DNA of 64,000 nt from Trogon surrucura (lineage: Eukaryota; Chordata; Aves; Trogoniformes; Trogonidae): NCBI GenBank assembly GCA_020746105.1, contig CM036620.1, positions 28,412,118 to 28,476,117 on the forward strand, given 5' to 3'. The first letter of the stretch is position 1. The number at the start of each line of letters is the position of its first letter. This document shows, in pieces, positions 29,101 through 44,100 of this stretch. Made by a program: the position numbers and the translations under genes. The notes under the pieces were generated by a model. It saw only the letters and a program-made list of their open reading frames with translations. It made no database searches and was not told the DNA's origin.

Positions 29101-32100
29101 GGAAGTGATTAACACTCCATTGTTGAGATTATTTTTTAAGGAGTATATATTTTAATAATGAAGAGGAAAGGAGTCTATAAAAAGCCTTGATGTGGAGTGA
29201 AGGGAGTAAAAAAGAATAGCAAGAAGTAAGCAGAGTTTATCAAAAGGAAAACATCAAATTATTTTTTCAAAATAAAAAGTAGGAACAGTCTCCTGAGTAC
29301 TGAAAACAGTTTTAAAAATGCACAGCAGGTTTCACGAATCAAATTAGAGGAGCATATCAGTTACTCCAGTGAGTGCTGCCCTGTATCAGCAGACGACAAG
29401 TTTGTGGGACCAAAGTGTATTTACAGACAAAACCACGAAATACTTTGTAACTGTGTTGAATTGTTTGTTCACAAAAACAAACCTCCCTCCTAACAAACAC
29501 TGATACAAAACTGGGCAGCCAATAGAATTACTGTGGTAAGAAAAAAGGTAATTAATTGATATGAGCAAAGGACATGGGCACCATGGGAAGAAAATGGAAA
29601 AGCAAGGGGAGAAGGAAGAACTGTGAATAGCATGGAGCAACTAGACTTAACTGTGCTTCAAAAGCGCATTGCTCCAGGATGGCAATGGTAGTGGTGAAAG
29701 TTGTGTTTTGCTTCAGGTGAGCTTCTGAGAGTAATTTTTAGCAAGTCTGATATGCCTATACTACATATCTGTACCAACTGGAGGACAGCATGGAAACTCC
29801 TTCTAGGTCCTGCTATTGTAGGATGCTCTTTGCCCACTTGGAGTACAACTGACTGATTGTCCCTGGGCAAAATCTGCAGTTGCCCTTTGTCATTACCTAC
29901 ACAAGCCAAAAGAAACACTAATTTTGTTCTCCCTCTCCCCTCGTTTCTGCTGTTTACCTATTTATAAGCCAAGAATAACTTGTATTGGAGTGTCCATAAT
30001 TAAAGCCAAGGAAAACAGTTGATAGAATTCTCATTAGAGTTACACGATTAGGACAGAGATTGAGAACATAAACCAAGAAAGGGCCAGCAACCGGAGATTT
30101 TGTCTAAGCGGGTATAATATAGTGCATTGAAGAAAAAAACAAAGTCTTGAAACACATTTGCAGAGAAGTGTGAAATAGCGGGGGGTTTTGTACTGCATTT
30201 TTAATTGGGACTTTGACCCCTAAATATAGATAGGGAATGGATTGAAGTGGGAGCACAGGATGTGGCAAAAAGCCCTCTTGGAATAGCATGAAAACTGCAG
30301 CTAGAATGAGTGGAATATAAAAAAGAATGAAGAGAAAGCAGAAGGGAAATGGAAAATATTCAAAAGCAAATTAAATGTATGCCCAAGGGTCAAGAACGCC
30401 ATTCAGTAATATGTGGAGAGGTGAAAGCAGGTCACTGAGCAAGAGGTAGGATAAACTTGACCCAGGGTACGAGAAAGCCATCGAGCAAGTAGCATGAGCA
30501 ACTCAGTCAACAGTGGACTGAAAAGACAAGAAACAGGATCGCACTTGATAAATGTGAGGGAGATGCAAAGCACGTGTTCTTCTCTTAGTTTTTCTCCCCA
30601 GCATAGGGAACTCCGGTTTCCTTGTTCTCTATTTAAACAAAAGAAAAATCCTCTGGATTCTGAAGTGTCTAATGCAGGCAGTTTGGGAAAAATCCCCGAA
30701 GAATTAGAAAAATATGGTGCATCAAGGAAATAAAAGCTTCAGTCCCAACATGCTTTTTAAGCACCATTTGTAGCTGGGTAACAAACAGATCATGCTGCAG
30801 AATTCACAGAGAATGGATGTATAACTCTGCTGGCGATGGTTTGCCCAACTTCCTGATCCCTGTGTGTGTCTTTCCCATCTACCCAACACAACTACAGATG
30901 TTTACCAAAGGACAGCTAATATGATCAGAGGCAAATTAATCAGCAGGATGTTTGCCACGTTATAAATATAACAACCATAGAATCCCTTATACATTTCTCC
31001 CTACATATTTGAATTACCTATTAAAGAATATTGCTTAGACTTGGTAGCAAGGCAAATGCTACATCCTTTAGCAGCTGTCACATAAACAAAAAAGAGATAA
31101 GAATATTTGCAGAAGCTCTAAGTAAATGAAAATGCCTTGATAGTTGTTTAAGTTACCAGAGGATGTAGTATCCACAAATGTACATTTTTTTGTCACTGTA
31201 AAAGACACCATAAAATACGTAGAAATAAACAAAGCCCCCTATTGCAAAATGAGACTAAAAGAGTTCTTTCTATAAATGTTGAGCAATAGAACAGTCTATG
31301 AATGTTCTTAGCATTCTATTTTCTGGCATCCTTAACTGGGTGAGTGATTACATTAATTTATTTTTCTTACCTTTCAGAAAAGACTGGGAGTCTCTGCCCT
31401 TATCTTCATTGATTTTGCCTTCTAGAGAAGAAAGCATCTTGCTCACATCATTCATTGCAGCAGCAATGCTGTCAACCTTCTTCTGTAGAAAAGTCAGTTT
31501 CATCTCCTGGTTGCTAATCTTCTCATTCATTTTTTGTGCAAGTGCTTGGTCAGAGAAAAAAATGAGAAGGGAAAGAAAAAAAAAGTAGGGGAAAAAAAAA
31601 GTAGTGTTAAAGCATTGTGGAGGGGAGAGGAAGTGTAATTGGCTTGAGAGACATTAGCTGGAAATGGAGTGAAAAGCCTGATTTTTTAGTCTTGAGTTGA
31701 ACTATCCTGATTTTTGTCATGTATCATGTATTAGTGACATTCAGCAGCACAGCAGTAACTAATTACTGAACCATCTGTATTCATTATAAACTCTTTATAA
31801 TTCTACAAGAGTATTTTGAATGGTTAGCATATTTTAATCAGCATAATGCCATTCTTCCTCCACCTAGTACCCTACAGGATATTCAGTTAACTCTGATTTA
31901 GTCTATCTCCTTTAACACAATCACAAAAGCACTGATATTTACTTACCATTTATAACTTCATGAATTTGCAAGGCTTGTGTCTGAAGGAATACACTATCTT
32001 TTCAGTGTTGGGATCAAAATAAAGACTTTTTCAACACAGCAGCCAGGCAGAAATACAGCTAATAGATAAATGACTTTGGAATAATCATTAGCCTGCCATT

Positions 32101-35100
32101 AAGAAAAGATGCTCAACCTGCAAAGTCAAGTTTATTTGAAAACCTACTCAAGCTGTTCCTGATACTTGCAGTGTCTTCAGATATAAAAAGGCTTAGTTGT
32201 GTGCTTTAAAGGTAGGTAGTGGTGAAGAAGGCCTTGGTCTTGCTAACTAAGACTCCAACATGCCTTCATCCAGCCCTCTGAGTTCCACAGCTGACAGGAA
32301 TTGACTTAGTCTGGAATTGTCAGAAAACGCAAAATTAAGTGCTCCAATTCCTGCAAGCAAAACTACAAAACCTTTTCAGCTTCTTCAACAATTCAGCCTA
32401 AATGGTCTACCTTAGACACATGATATATTACCCTACATGATCCAGGCCATACTACGACTTAATAAACTGCTATGCAAGACATTCTTCAGTAGTACATACA
32501 AATATTTATTAGCATAAATTTACAGTATTGTTGTTGATCTTATGTCAGTTTTCGTTATGACATCAGCATCTACTCCCATTGCAGCAAACTGTTATAACCA
32601 GAACTCATGTAGAAGCACAGAGGGCTAAAGACTAGAAGAAAAAAAGCAGGTTACATGTAAAAGGGCATATTCTCCTGATAAGACTTTTATTCTTCAGAAG
32701 TTTAGCATGTAAAAAATGAATGTGTCGTATCTAACTTGATAGCACTTGGGAAAATCCAGAAAACTGACTGCATGTACCCAGTCAGCACCAGGAAGCACAC
32801 CAACACCCATGACAATGATGTTCTGTAGAGGCGTGTTGGCTGCAAAATTCGTAATTGGTAGAGCCTAGTGAATGAAGCTGATTGGTTTAGGTCAGGATGT
32901 TAGCATTTCCGAGTGTTTACTTTGCCCACTGTGTCTACTTAAACAGAGACAAAATTGTGTTTATAACTCAACCACCTGGTTTACAACCTGGTAATTCTCC
33001 CCAGCAACACTGTGGAAACAAGCCATTGATGGATCTTCTTTGTTTAAATACTTATAATATTATTCTGTGACAGTTCGACAGATCTGGGTACTTCTGCTCC
33101 TGGTTGAATTGTTACTATAAGAAAGTGATTTGAATTTGTTACTGGCTCATGCATAGTCACACAAACTGATAAATAACCTGCAGACGACAATGCTTTCTTC
33201 AACTCAGTTTCATATAACCATTAAGGTTGGAAAAGACCACTAAGATCGTCAAGTCCAACTGTCAACCCAACACTACCACGACCACTAAACCATGTCCCAA
33301 AGTGCCACATCCACATTTTTTTGAACACCCTCATGGATGGAGACTCCACCACTGCCCTGGGCAGCCTGCTCCAATGCCTCACCACTCATTCAGTAAAGAA
33401 ATTTTTCCTAATATCCAATCTAAACCTTCACTGGTGCAACTTTATGCCATTTCCTCATGTCCTGTCACTAGTTACTTAAATGAAGAGACCAATACCTACC
33501 TCACTACAGCCTCCTTTCAGGTAGTTGTAGAGAGCAATAAGGCTTCCCTTGAATCTCCTCTTCTCCAGTTCCCTCAGCCTCTCCTCAAAAGACATGCCCT
33601 CCAGACCCCTCACTAGCTGATGCCCTTCTCTAGACCTGCTCGAGCACCTCAAAGTCTTTCTTGTACTACAGCCTTCAAAACTGAACAGTACCCTCACTGC
33701 GGCCTCACCAGTGCTGAGTACAGGGGGACAATCACTTCCCTGGTCCTGCTGGCCGCACCATTCCTGATCCAGACCAGGATGCAGTTGGCCTTCTTGGCCA
33801 CCTGGGCACACTGCTGGCTCATGGTCAGCCAGTTGTTGACAAACACCCCCAGGTCGTTTTCAGCCAGGCAGCTTTCCAGTCACTCCTCCCCAAGCCTGTA
33901 GCACTGCTTGGTGTTGTTGTGACCCAAGTGCAGGACCCAGCGCTTGGCCTTGTTAAACCTCATACAACTGACCTCAGCCCATCAGTTCAACCTGTCCAGG
34001 TCCCTCTGTAGAGCCTCGCTACCCTCAAGCAGATCAACATTCCCACCCAACTTGGTGTTGTCTGCAAACTGACTGAGGGCACACTTGATCCCCACATCCA
34101 GATCATTGAGTTTCTGTCAGTTCCCATTGAAGGGGGAAGACAAGCTGCATCAATAAACTTGAAAATGAGGTTTATAAGTGGCACGGCTGCATAGTGGGAA
34201 CTGGAAACAGAATTTGGCTTGCAGGGTCCTGAGATCTGCTGGTAGAATGACAGATCATGGCAGTGAGTCCCGGCCCCAGGCTATGTTTGCAGGGTTAGCA
34301 GCCAGAACAGGTCTCTCTCACCTTCTAAACTGACCTCATTTGATTTAAAAACAACAGAAAGCAATTAATATGGAGCTCTGAGATTCAAATTTCAGAGTTC
34401 TTTCTCAGAGCAGAATTCCTGCTAAATAGTGGCAGGTTTTAACACCCTGTTGATCAAACTCACTTCTTCATATAGGTCCTGTCTGCTTTACAAGACAATA
34501 TCCTCCTCTCTCTAGCAATGAGAAACTTGGTTGCTTGCACAATATCACCAGGGGACAACAGCCCTCTCCTAACTCCCATTTGATAACACCTTTCTACCCC
34601 TCCATGCCAGATTCATCCTTTCCCTCTCCCGCCTACGCTTTCTAGTTTTTCTATTTGTCTACTATGATCTAAAGCAAAACATATGTGGACACATGTACAC
34701 TGCCTCCATAAAACCCTGTGGCAGTCTGGATCCTGACATCCTGTTGTCCCAGCATGCATGAGTATCCCAGCACCAGTGACAACTGCACCAAACAGACCTA
34801 AGAGCACAACTTGCCTTATTATTTGGTTCCATTTAGTCTTTCACATCTTGTCCATCTTCTGGCTCCTCACCATGTGAACTACAATCTCTTTTGACAGTAT
34901 ACAGAGAACGCTGCCCACCAACTTGCATATAATTTGCCACCAAAAACATACCTGACAAATGCAGTCTCACTCACTGCTGGAGAGTATATCACTAGCAAAA
35001 AATGATTTTTATTTTTCAAACAACTTCCACATTCAAGCATGCTTCACTTATTTCTTTTGGTTTTACTTAAACATGATATGCTGATTGTTGGCAGTTCCCT

Positions 35101-38100
35101 GAGTACACAGACTTTCTAAATAACTGCTTTACCAACATCTCTGTATCCTCAAAGGTATATACACCTTCAGGTGTTGCCGACTGGAATATAGTCAACTGCT
35201 TAAATACCTTTTCATGTTTCTTTATAGTGAACACTTAATATTTGAAATCACGGTTAATTTGAATTATCTGATAAATCATGGTTGTTTCTGCTCCCAGTTT
35301 AGTGAGTGTGCAAACATGTCTTGCATGAATAAAATTCCATTTCCATGAATAATTATGCAGACAACTATGAAATTAATTTTCTGGAACATTTGTGATGGTA
35401 AACTTTAAATCATACAGATGGTAATGGAAAATAAATATAAAGGAAAGATAGCACACCCACAATTTTAGCAACTAAGAGGTAGAGAAGCCTTTCATGAAGC
35501 AGTCACCTAAGGTAACTTCTCAATGTTGATTACTTTAAGAATAAAAACATTATTCTTAATAACTATGTTTTACAGTACTGAAGTCTGTACATACCCTTGC
35601 AAGAAAACACTGACAGTATGTTACAAAACCTTACGGTCTACAAAGATTGAAATAAAAGTGGTAGTGAGCAAATGAATAGTGTAATAAGAAACAGTCTCAA
35701 ACATCCGTGGTATAAAACTTTAAACTCTCCCTGTATGCTTAGCGATCTAGTCATCCTAGGTGGAGTAACTTAAAGTACACCTCAGCTGCCCTCGCTAAAG
35801 TTTGAAGCACCGCGGCTTCATGGGTTACATGATTTTAAATAAAGTGCCAATTTTTATAAGAAAAAATATATGACAATAATCATGTCTTCAGATAACTCAA
35901 CTAACTTCACTGCATTTTCTTTTATGTCCACTGCATTTTCTTTTATGTCCAGTGCATTTTCTTTTAGTCCATACTACTAAATTTGGTTTGGATGGGTTTT
36001 TGCTGTGTTGTTTTGTTGTAATTTTTTATTATTTTGTGTTCATTTGTCTGTTTTACTCAGTAGTACAATAGTTTAAATATTTCTATGCAGAATTACTTTC
36101 CTGTGTTTAGTTTAGGAACAAGACACTCTATAAATTGTAAGCTACTGGTACAGTTACGTTCAGTTTCTCCCACCTATCTTTATCAGAGAAGTGTATCATT
36201 GAACCATGACCACTAAAAACTAACAATTAATTTAGGTCCCTTCAGCCAACGGGGATTTTTCTCAAATTATTTTTGCAGTGATCTTAGCAGAGTTACACAG
36301 TCAGTGAGTGAGCTAGAGGTGATGGTAATTATAATAGCTGACCTGGTTCACCAAGGTCCTGAGGAGCTCCTGCTGTCTTCTCACTGACAATTCTGCTGCT
36401 TTCAGCCTGGTTGTTGTGTATGAGTGATTGTTGTTCTTGAGCTAAAAGAGGGAGAAAATGGAAAGGATGCAAGTGAAACATGGAACATGACAAGCAGAAT
36501 TCCACAATTGCTTTCTCTCCCTGTTCCATACCAACTTTACCAAAGCCTAATCATCTGCAATGATTCTTGTTAACTGCTTGGTTCATCTATAATAGTGTGG
36601 GACCACACTGATGAAGACAGTAAGTGGCTTTATAAACAGTTTCCTGAGATTGGCAGGAGTTGGTGCTAATAATAAAATGTCAAAACCTGCCATATAATTA
36701 AGTGAATTTTGAAATCTCCAGGGCTAAAAACTCTAGAGGAATATGGGAGATCAGTATGAAACAGCAGCACAACGACAATACTGAAGTTTTCAGCTGTAAA
36801 GTTAATTAGGATTTTTGTACAGGTACAAAATTAGTCAGGTTTGTTGAAATTGATTTTTTTGTTTTAGACAGATTAAACAAATCATCGACCATGGAAATCT
36901 TCCCACTAAAGGCAATGGTGATACTACATTGCTGCAGCACCTAAAAAGTAAAAAGCATTTCAAAACATAATCAATTTCCATGTTAGTTTCTATATATTTT
37001 CTCTGGTCACAGCAGATGCGAATTTCTGTGCTTATTTTACATCTCAGCCCAAAGATCCCAAAGCAATTTGCAAAAAGCTAGACTAACATTATTATTACTT
37101 CAGCCGCAAAAATCGGAGAGCAACTGAAAGGATAGCTGAGAATTGAACTGAGATTTCCACCTTCCTGACTTACTTCTCTGGACATGAGGCTTAATGCTTG
37201 TAAATTTGCTAGTGTAAATTCATACCAATTTTTATACACTTGCTCAGTTCACGAAGCATTTTGAAGTGGATGCTGTTCCAGCTGGAGCACATCTAAAGAA
37301 TGCCACTTATGTGGCACCGATGTGATTTCCAGTCTTTAGTACAGTACAAGCAGAAATATTTGGGTATGGTGATGTTATTTTCCATTTCAAATATTAAAAC
37401 CTAGTCTAGTCATAATGTGAGTTTCCAAGGAAACAGAATAAAATGCTGAATCAAGAAATCCTTTGTGTTTCATCAGCCTCTGAGAAGTATATACAAGGAT
37501 CAATAGATTACATTTAAGGATGATATAAGGTGTTTCATGTTGTAAGTTAAGCAGGCCAGAGGAGGAAAACAATTTGGACAGGAACTCCAAGGAAATCATC
37601 ATATAGACTGAACGTTTCATGGAATTTATTCAAACTGTCTGATAAGAAATGCAAAATCATCAAATAGTTATAATTCCAACAGCTTCTGTTATCTTTCTGT
37701 GGCATCATTGACCAGAATTAAATACTTGCATTCAGCACAATTCATTACACAGTATTAATCAGGTGGTGACATGATGATATTATCTATGACAAGGGAGTCA
37801 GTTACTTGGCTGTGATAAAGACCAACTAATCGATGCCCTTTTATTATTGCATTTACTGATCTTTTGGTTGCTCTAAACATATTCACTGCCACTGTTACAG
37901 ACACCAGATTTTTTTCTTTATACTATCCATCTCCCTACTAAATCGATTGCCTCACTCAGATTCACATTGTGGAGTACCCAAACCCTTATAGTTTTATTAA
38001 CTTTAGAGTTTCAAGGAGATAGATATAGATATAGATATAGATATAGATATAGATATAGATATAGATATAGATATCGATATCGATATCGATATAGATATAG

Positions 38101-41100
38101 ATATAGATATAGATATAGATATAGATATAGATATAGATATAGATATAGATATAGATATAGATATAGATATTTGTGTGCTTGTTTTACTAAAGCTTTAAAC
38201 TGTTCAGATAATTTAATCCCAGTAAGACCCAGGACATAGTATCACATTGTTGGAGCAAGTCAATAGTGCATTATACTGCTTCTAAAAGCTGCAGGGACTG
38301 TAGCCAGTGACACATGCACACACACACAAAAACTCACCTAGGGACAACATCTCATATTGTATGGTTATTACATTCCATCACTGTATAGGAAAGGTACTTC
38401 TCAGGCAGCATTAGAAATTCCAAGTTTTCATTTGTGAAACAAATCCGGAAGAGTCACTGGAAATACAGCATCTCCTATGTCATTCTTTCAGTGTGACTCA
38501 GTCCTTTTTCAAAGGAATCCATCTGGCACATCATATGGCAGATAAGTCTTATGTGCTCCTTGGTCCCACAGCTGAGATTCCCCATCCTAGACACTGAATA
38601 GGAGCGTGGTGGTGACAGGAGCACCACACTGAAACTCTAACAAAAATACTTCTTTAGGGTAGAAATAGCCATCAAATGACTTGCATTTGAGACCTTTTAA
38701 AAATTGGATAATTCTATGCTCAGTTCAAGCTAAAAAGATAAAAATGTAAAATATGAATTGGACTGTTAGACTCACCTATTTACAATAACAAAGCAACACC
38801 AACCAAAAAAAAAAGCAGAAATTCAAAATGCTTAGCAATGACTTCTTCCAGTTCCTTTAGGATCTGCATGGTTCTAAGCACTTCTGACTATCAGGTAATA
38901 CACACAGGAATTTAACATTAGACTCCTAACAGTGAATATATTGGCCTAGATGTATAATTTATTGTTCCATGTATTTTTAAACACAGCATGCAAAATGATT
39001 TCAGGGAATATTAAAAATATGGAAATGGAAGTTTTTCCTCTTCATGTATTTTTGATGAATCAGTAGTGGCTGAAGGGGAATCCCTGGGAGGAGTTTGGTA
39101 GGTTCCTCCCATTCCCTGTGTTCCAAGGTGAATTGTTACCTTTTGTGCCTGCAGCTCACCCTGCACAGTGGACAGCACTCGCCCCTGTGGGGAACACTTT
39201 GCAGCCGTTCACTGGAGAAATGACATCGCTACCAGGCGAGAGAATTCAGTGCCGACAACGGCTACGGTGTTATCAGCAATCCTGGGAACCACCTGTTTAC
39301 TCTAAACCACAGCCAGGGCAGATGGAAATGAATTTATATACATTAAGTTACCTCAGCCTCACTCCAGAGCAAAGCTGAATTTGAACACAGCATGATCTAC
39401 ATTTGAAGATGCAGTTTCCAGTTCTTGAAATCATTTGTGACACACAGTGTAGTGTTCAGAGACCACATGTGCATGAGCAGACTGGGATTTCCTCCCTCAG
39501 ATATCACTACACACACATTGTTTTCTCCAGCTTAAGGATGAAAAGTTAAAATAAGATTGTTTAGTAAAAGTGACATAACATATTTTACAACTCAGAATTT
39601 ACAAGCCCTTTCATTTTAACAGTTTTTCTCCCAGTTAAGTATTTGATATTCCCAAATTGGAATAACATTCTATTTGTTGAATTGTCCATATTGTGCTATT
39701 TCATGAGATGTCTAAGAAATAAAGTCCACGTTTTTCCCTTCTTAAACAGTTTCTTGAAAAGTTGCATTGTCCGTGCTGAACTAGGATCCATGTCTTATCC
39801 AATCTGGTCATGTACTGCCAGATGGGAGGTGAAGTTAGAAACAGTGATCTGAACACAGCTCTTCCCAGAGGCTCTTCTGTCTCACTCATTACTACATTAC
39901 CTTGAGAAGAATCTGTGATCAGTAACAATGAGGCTACCAAATGTGGGTTACAGATGTCTAGTAATAACTGTCAGATGGTGACAATTGTCTCCTCCTGCCT
40001 AGACTGACTGAAATTGTTACATATGATTTCACTTGGTTTGAGAGAGAAGCTAAACCACGAGACCTGCGTGGCTAAACAGGGATCTGCTGGGTAAGCTCAA
40101 GGGCAAGAGGAGAATTTACAGATCTTGGAAGGCAGGGCTGGCCACTTGGGAAGAATATAAGGCTGTTGTCCGAGGGTGTAGGGAGGCAACTAGGAAAGCA
40201 AAGGCCTCCCTAGAATTGAACCTGGCGAGAGGGGTCAAGGACAACAGGAAGAGCTTTTTCAAATACGTGGCAGATAAAACTAACACCAGAGGCAATGTAG
40301 GCCCACTGATGAATGAGGTGGGTGCCTTGGTGACAGATGATACAGAGAAGGCAGAGTTACTGAATGCCTTCTTTGCCTCTGTCTACTCTGCCGGAGGCTG
40401 TCCTGAGGAGCCCCGTTCCCCTGAGGCCCCAGAGGAAGTCAGGGCAGTGGAAGAGTTTGCTTTAGTCGATGAGGACGGGGTTAGGGACCAATTAAGCAAT
40501 CTGGACATCCATAAATCCATGGGTCCAGATGGGATGCATCCACGGGTGCTGAGGGAGCTGGCTGATGTCATTGCTAGACCACTCTCCATCATCTTTGCCA
40601 AGTCTTGGGAGACGGGAGAGGTGCCTGAGGACTGGAGGGAAGCAAATGTCACTCCAGTCTTCAAAAAGGGCAAGAAGGAGGACCCGGGTAACTATAGACC
40701 GGTCAGCCTCACCTCCATCCCTGGGAAAGTGATGGAACGACTTATCCTTGGTGCCATCTCAAGGCATATCAGGGATAAGAGGGTCATTAGAGACAGTCAA
40801 CATGGCTTCACCAAAGGGAAGTCGTGCTTGACTAACCTCATGGCCTTTTATGAGGATATAACAAGGTGGATAGATGATGGCCGAGCGGTGGATGTGGTCT
40901 ACCTTGACTTCAGTAAAGCATTTGACACAGTCTCCCACAGCATCCTTGCTGCTAAACTGCAGAAGTGTGGTCTAGACTCTTGGGTAGTGAGGTGGACTGT
41001 GAACTGGCTGAGGGGAAGAAGCCAAAGAGTTTTGGTCAATGGGGCAGAGTCTGGTTGGAGACCTGTATCCAGTGGAGTCCCTCAAGGGTCGGTACTGGGA

Positions 41101-44100
41101 CCAGTATTATTCAATATATTCATCGATGACTTGGATGAGGGACTAGAGAGTACTATCAGCAAGTTTGCTGATGACACCAAGCTGGGAGGAGTGGCTGACA
41201 CACCAGAAGGCTGTGCTGCCATCCAGCGAGACCTGGACAGGCTGGAGCGTTGGGCGGGGAAAAATTTAATGAAATATAACAAGGGTAAATGTAGAGTCTT
41301 GCATCTGGGTAGGAACAACCCCAGGTTCCAGTATAAGTTGGGGAATGACTTATTAGAGAGTAGTGTAGGGGAAAGGGACCTGGGAGTCTTGGTGGACAGC
41401 AGGATGGCCATGAGCCAGCACTGTGCCCTTGTGGCCAGGAAGGCCAATGGCATCCTGGGGTGTATTAGAAGGGGGGTGGTTAGTAGGTCGAGAGAGGTTC
41501 TCCTTCCCCTCTACTCTGCCCTGGTGAGACCCCATCTGGAATACTGTGTCCAGTTCTGGGCCCCTCAGTTCAAGAAAGACAGGGAACTGCTGGAGAGAGT
41601 CCAGCACAGGGCAACTAGGATGATTAAGGGAGTGGAGCATCTCTCTTATGAGAAAAGACTGAAGGAGCTGGGGCTCTTTAGTTTGGAGAAGAGGAGGCTG
41701 AGGGGTGACCTCATTAATGTTTACAAATATATCAAGGGTGAGTGTCACGAGGATGGAGCCAGGCTCTTCTCGGTGACAACCACTGATAGGACAAGGGGTA
41801 ATGGGCTGAAACTGGAACATAAGAGGTTCCGCTTAAACTCGAGAAGAAACTTCTTCTCAGTGAGGGTGACGGAGCCCTGGAACAGGCTGCCCAGAGAGGC
41901 TGTGGAGTCTCCTTCTCTGGAGACATTCAAGACCTGCCTGGACACGTTCCTGTGTGGCATAGTCTAGGCATTCCTGCTCTGGCAGGGGGATTGGACTTGA
42001 TGATCTTTTGAGGTCCCTTCCAATCCCTAACATTCTATGATTCTATGATTCTATGATTTTGAATCAGCATTTGCCACAAGTAACCCGCATCACACCAACA
42101 GCGCCTTCCCAGGACCTAAAACATTCTGTCAGAACACGCCAGCTAGCCTGGCACAGAAAGACTTCGATAACAGTTCTCTTCTTGAGCAGATCAAGTGCAG
42201 GGAGGCCAAGCGGAGGGCTCAGGGACTCCAGAGATCCCTAAGCAGAGCTTACAACATCTCTCTCCCCGCGGCTGCAGAAACAGAGCGCCTGAAGACAAGG
42301 CTATCGGGCTCCCAACTGCTCAAGTTCATTAGCTGACGTCCCTTCATGGGAATTGAATAATACAGGCAGTGCTTGTGCTGGTGGTCTGCTCCTCATGGGA
42401 GGCAGGATTCCGCAAGCGGGGAAGAAGAGCCTCTCTGACATAACACCTTTCATCCCAATCTCTTTAAGCACTTCTACAAGCATTAATTAATTAAATATCC
42501 CAGTGCCCCTGTGAGATAAGTGTCATCTCAATTTTCTAGATGGGTAAACTTGGGTATGCAGATTATAAGTGGCTTCCCCAAGTTATTCAGCAAGCCAGGA
42601 GAGGTTTGAAAATAGAACCCAGGAGATGTAATTTCAAACCTGCTCCTATAACACTTGACAAGATTTTTCTTTATTCTTATTTTTACCCAGATGCCACTAC
42701 AAATTGAGTTATACAGCTTTTTTTCTGGTCAATGCTTCCCTGTTGTTTTGATGTCATTTCAATTTTATCAACTGTAGCTTCCCCCTTCAACAAGCATTTT
42801 TTTTAATCTATTTTTGCTAGTGTTTGCATTTTTTAAAAGCAAACCTTTAAAACATCTGATCCATGCTCACTGGACAGCCTTGCTGACTGACTGTGTCCCA
42901 TGTTAATATCTGACTCCATGCTCAGCTGCACAGAAGAGAATTCTGTGCCTGCTGAGGTTCCGGCTTTTCAGCATTGAAATTTCCCTCCTGGATGTGAATA
43001 ACGGTGATTTCTGTTCATTCCTCTACATTAATTTTTAATCACAGCCTCTACTTTACGACTGCTGATTGAATTCCCTACCACATCTAATGGCCTTTCTTGT
43101 AATATTCATTCATTTAAAATATGTATGCTGATGCCATATCTTATTTTTCAAGGGCAGCTTGTTTAAGGCCAGCAGCAAAGAAATAGCTATTATACAAATG
43201 TTAAACGATAGTATCTTGCCATATGTTTGATCATGAGGCCAAAGGTAAAACACTATTCTGTCAAAAAAGAGTGCAATTATACAAGGTAATGTGTAATGCC
43301 TAATAAAATTCTGTCACGGTTGAAATGGAAAACAAAAGTTGTACTAAATTCAGAGGGAAACAAAGTTCAATATATAATTTTATTATGTCTAAGATATGCT
43401 CTTGGGGTCTGAAACTGAAAACCAAAAGCCACACAGTGCTGTTGAAGAATTTCACAGCAAGTATTCAACAGAGGACCTGGATTTAGCACCCTGAGCTCTG
43501 CAATATTCAATAACTAAAAGGTCAAAAGTAGAGATACACTGAACACAATAAGTCCGAAGATTTTAAAAGTTCTATTTAGAGTAGGAGAGAGGAAAGGACA
43601 TTCTGCTCAGCCGCTCTGGAAATTCACATGCAGGGAAGAATCAACATCTTAAAGCATTTGGGTTTACGGTGCATTTTGCCTGGTTTTAAATTAATAGGAA
43701 GGACTGTACTGATTTTCAGCAGAGCCATTTGCTTGTAAATCAGATTGGTTTGTTTTATTTTGTTGAAGTGAATAGTTTCAAACCCTTACAACTCTACTCA
43801 CCTGTGATTTGACAGTTTTGCCCGCTGTATCCAGGACAGCACTTCCACTCCAGCGAAGTTACTATTTTATGTTTGATTCTGTAGGCTTGCTGTGTTGTTG
43901 TCTGGGATCTGCAAAATAAAAACATTTTAAACCTATTTTAGGTGACCAAACAGGAGTTGTAGGATATCTGTATTACTATATTATGTTATCTTACACATCA
44001 AATGTATCCTTTCATTGACTGCTTGAAACTGAAAGTGAAGCCTAACTAGAGTTTGGTGTTTCAATAGCAATCACAGTTTTAATACCCCAGCCTTCAGATT

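Larger units (their letters stand above)
31545..36342 (-). other. MMRN1 intron 4
   Basis: Donor gtcagc, acceptor ctgaccaag, 4.8 kb. It contains a CR1 copy at 33211-34115 in MMRN1 sense orientation and a short tandem repeat near 35.9 kb. The rest is unremarkable AT-rich sequence. Confidence 0.88.
36442..43801 (-). other. MMRN1 intron 3
   Basis: Donor gtgagt, acceptor ctcttttag, 7.4 kb. It holds a GATATA array, a 2-kb CR1 with an open RT frame in antisense orientation, and a MIR relic. No nested host gene is apparent. Confidence 0.88.

Noticed and set aside
37967-38239. Plus-strand frame of repeated Arg-Tyr
   Set aside because: It is the translation of the GATATA microsatellite, not a gene.
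41082-41820. Minus-strand frames inside the CR1 element
   Set aside because: They are antisense shadows of the CR1 reverse-transcriptase frame.
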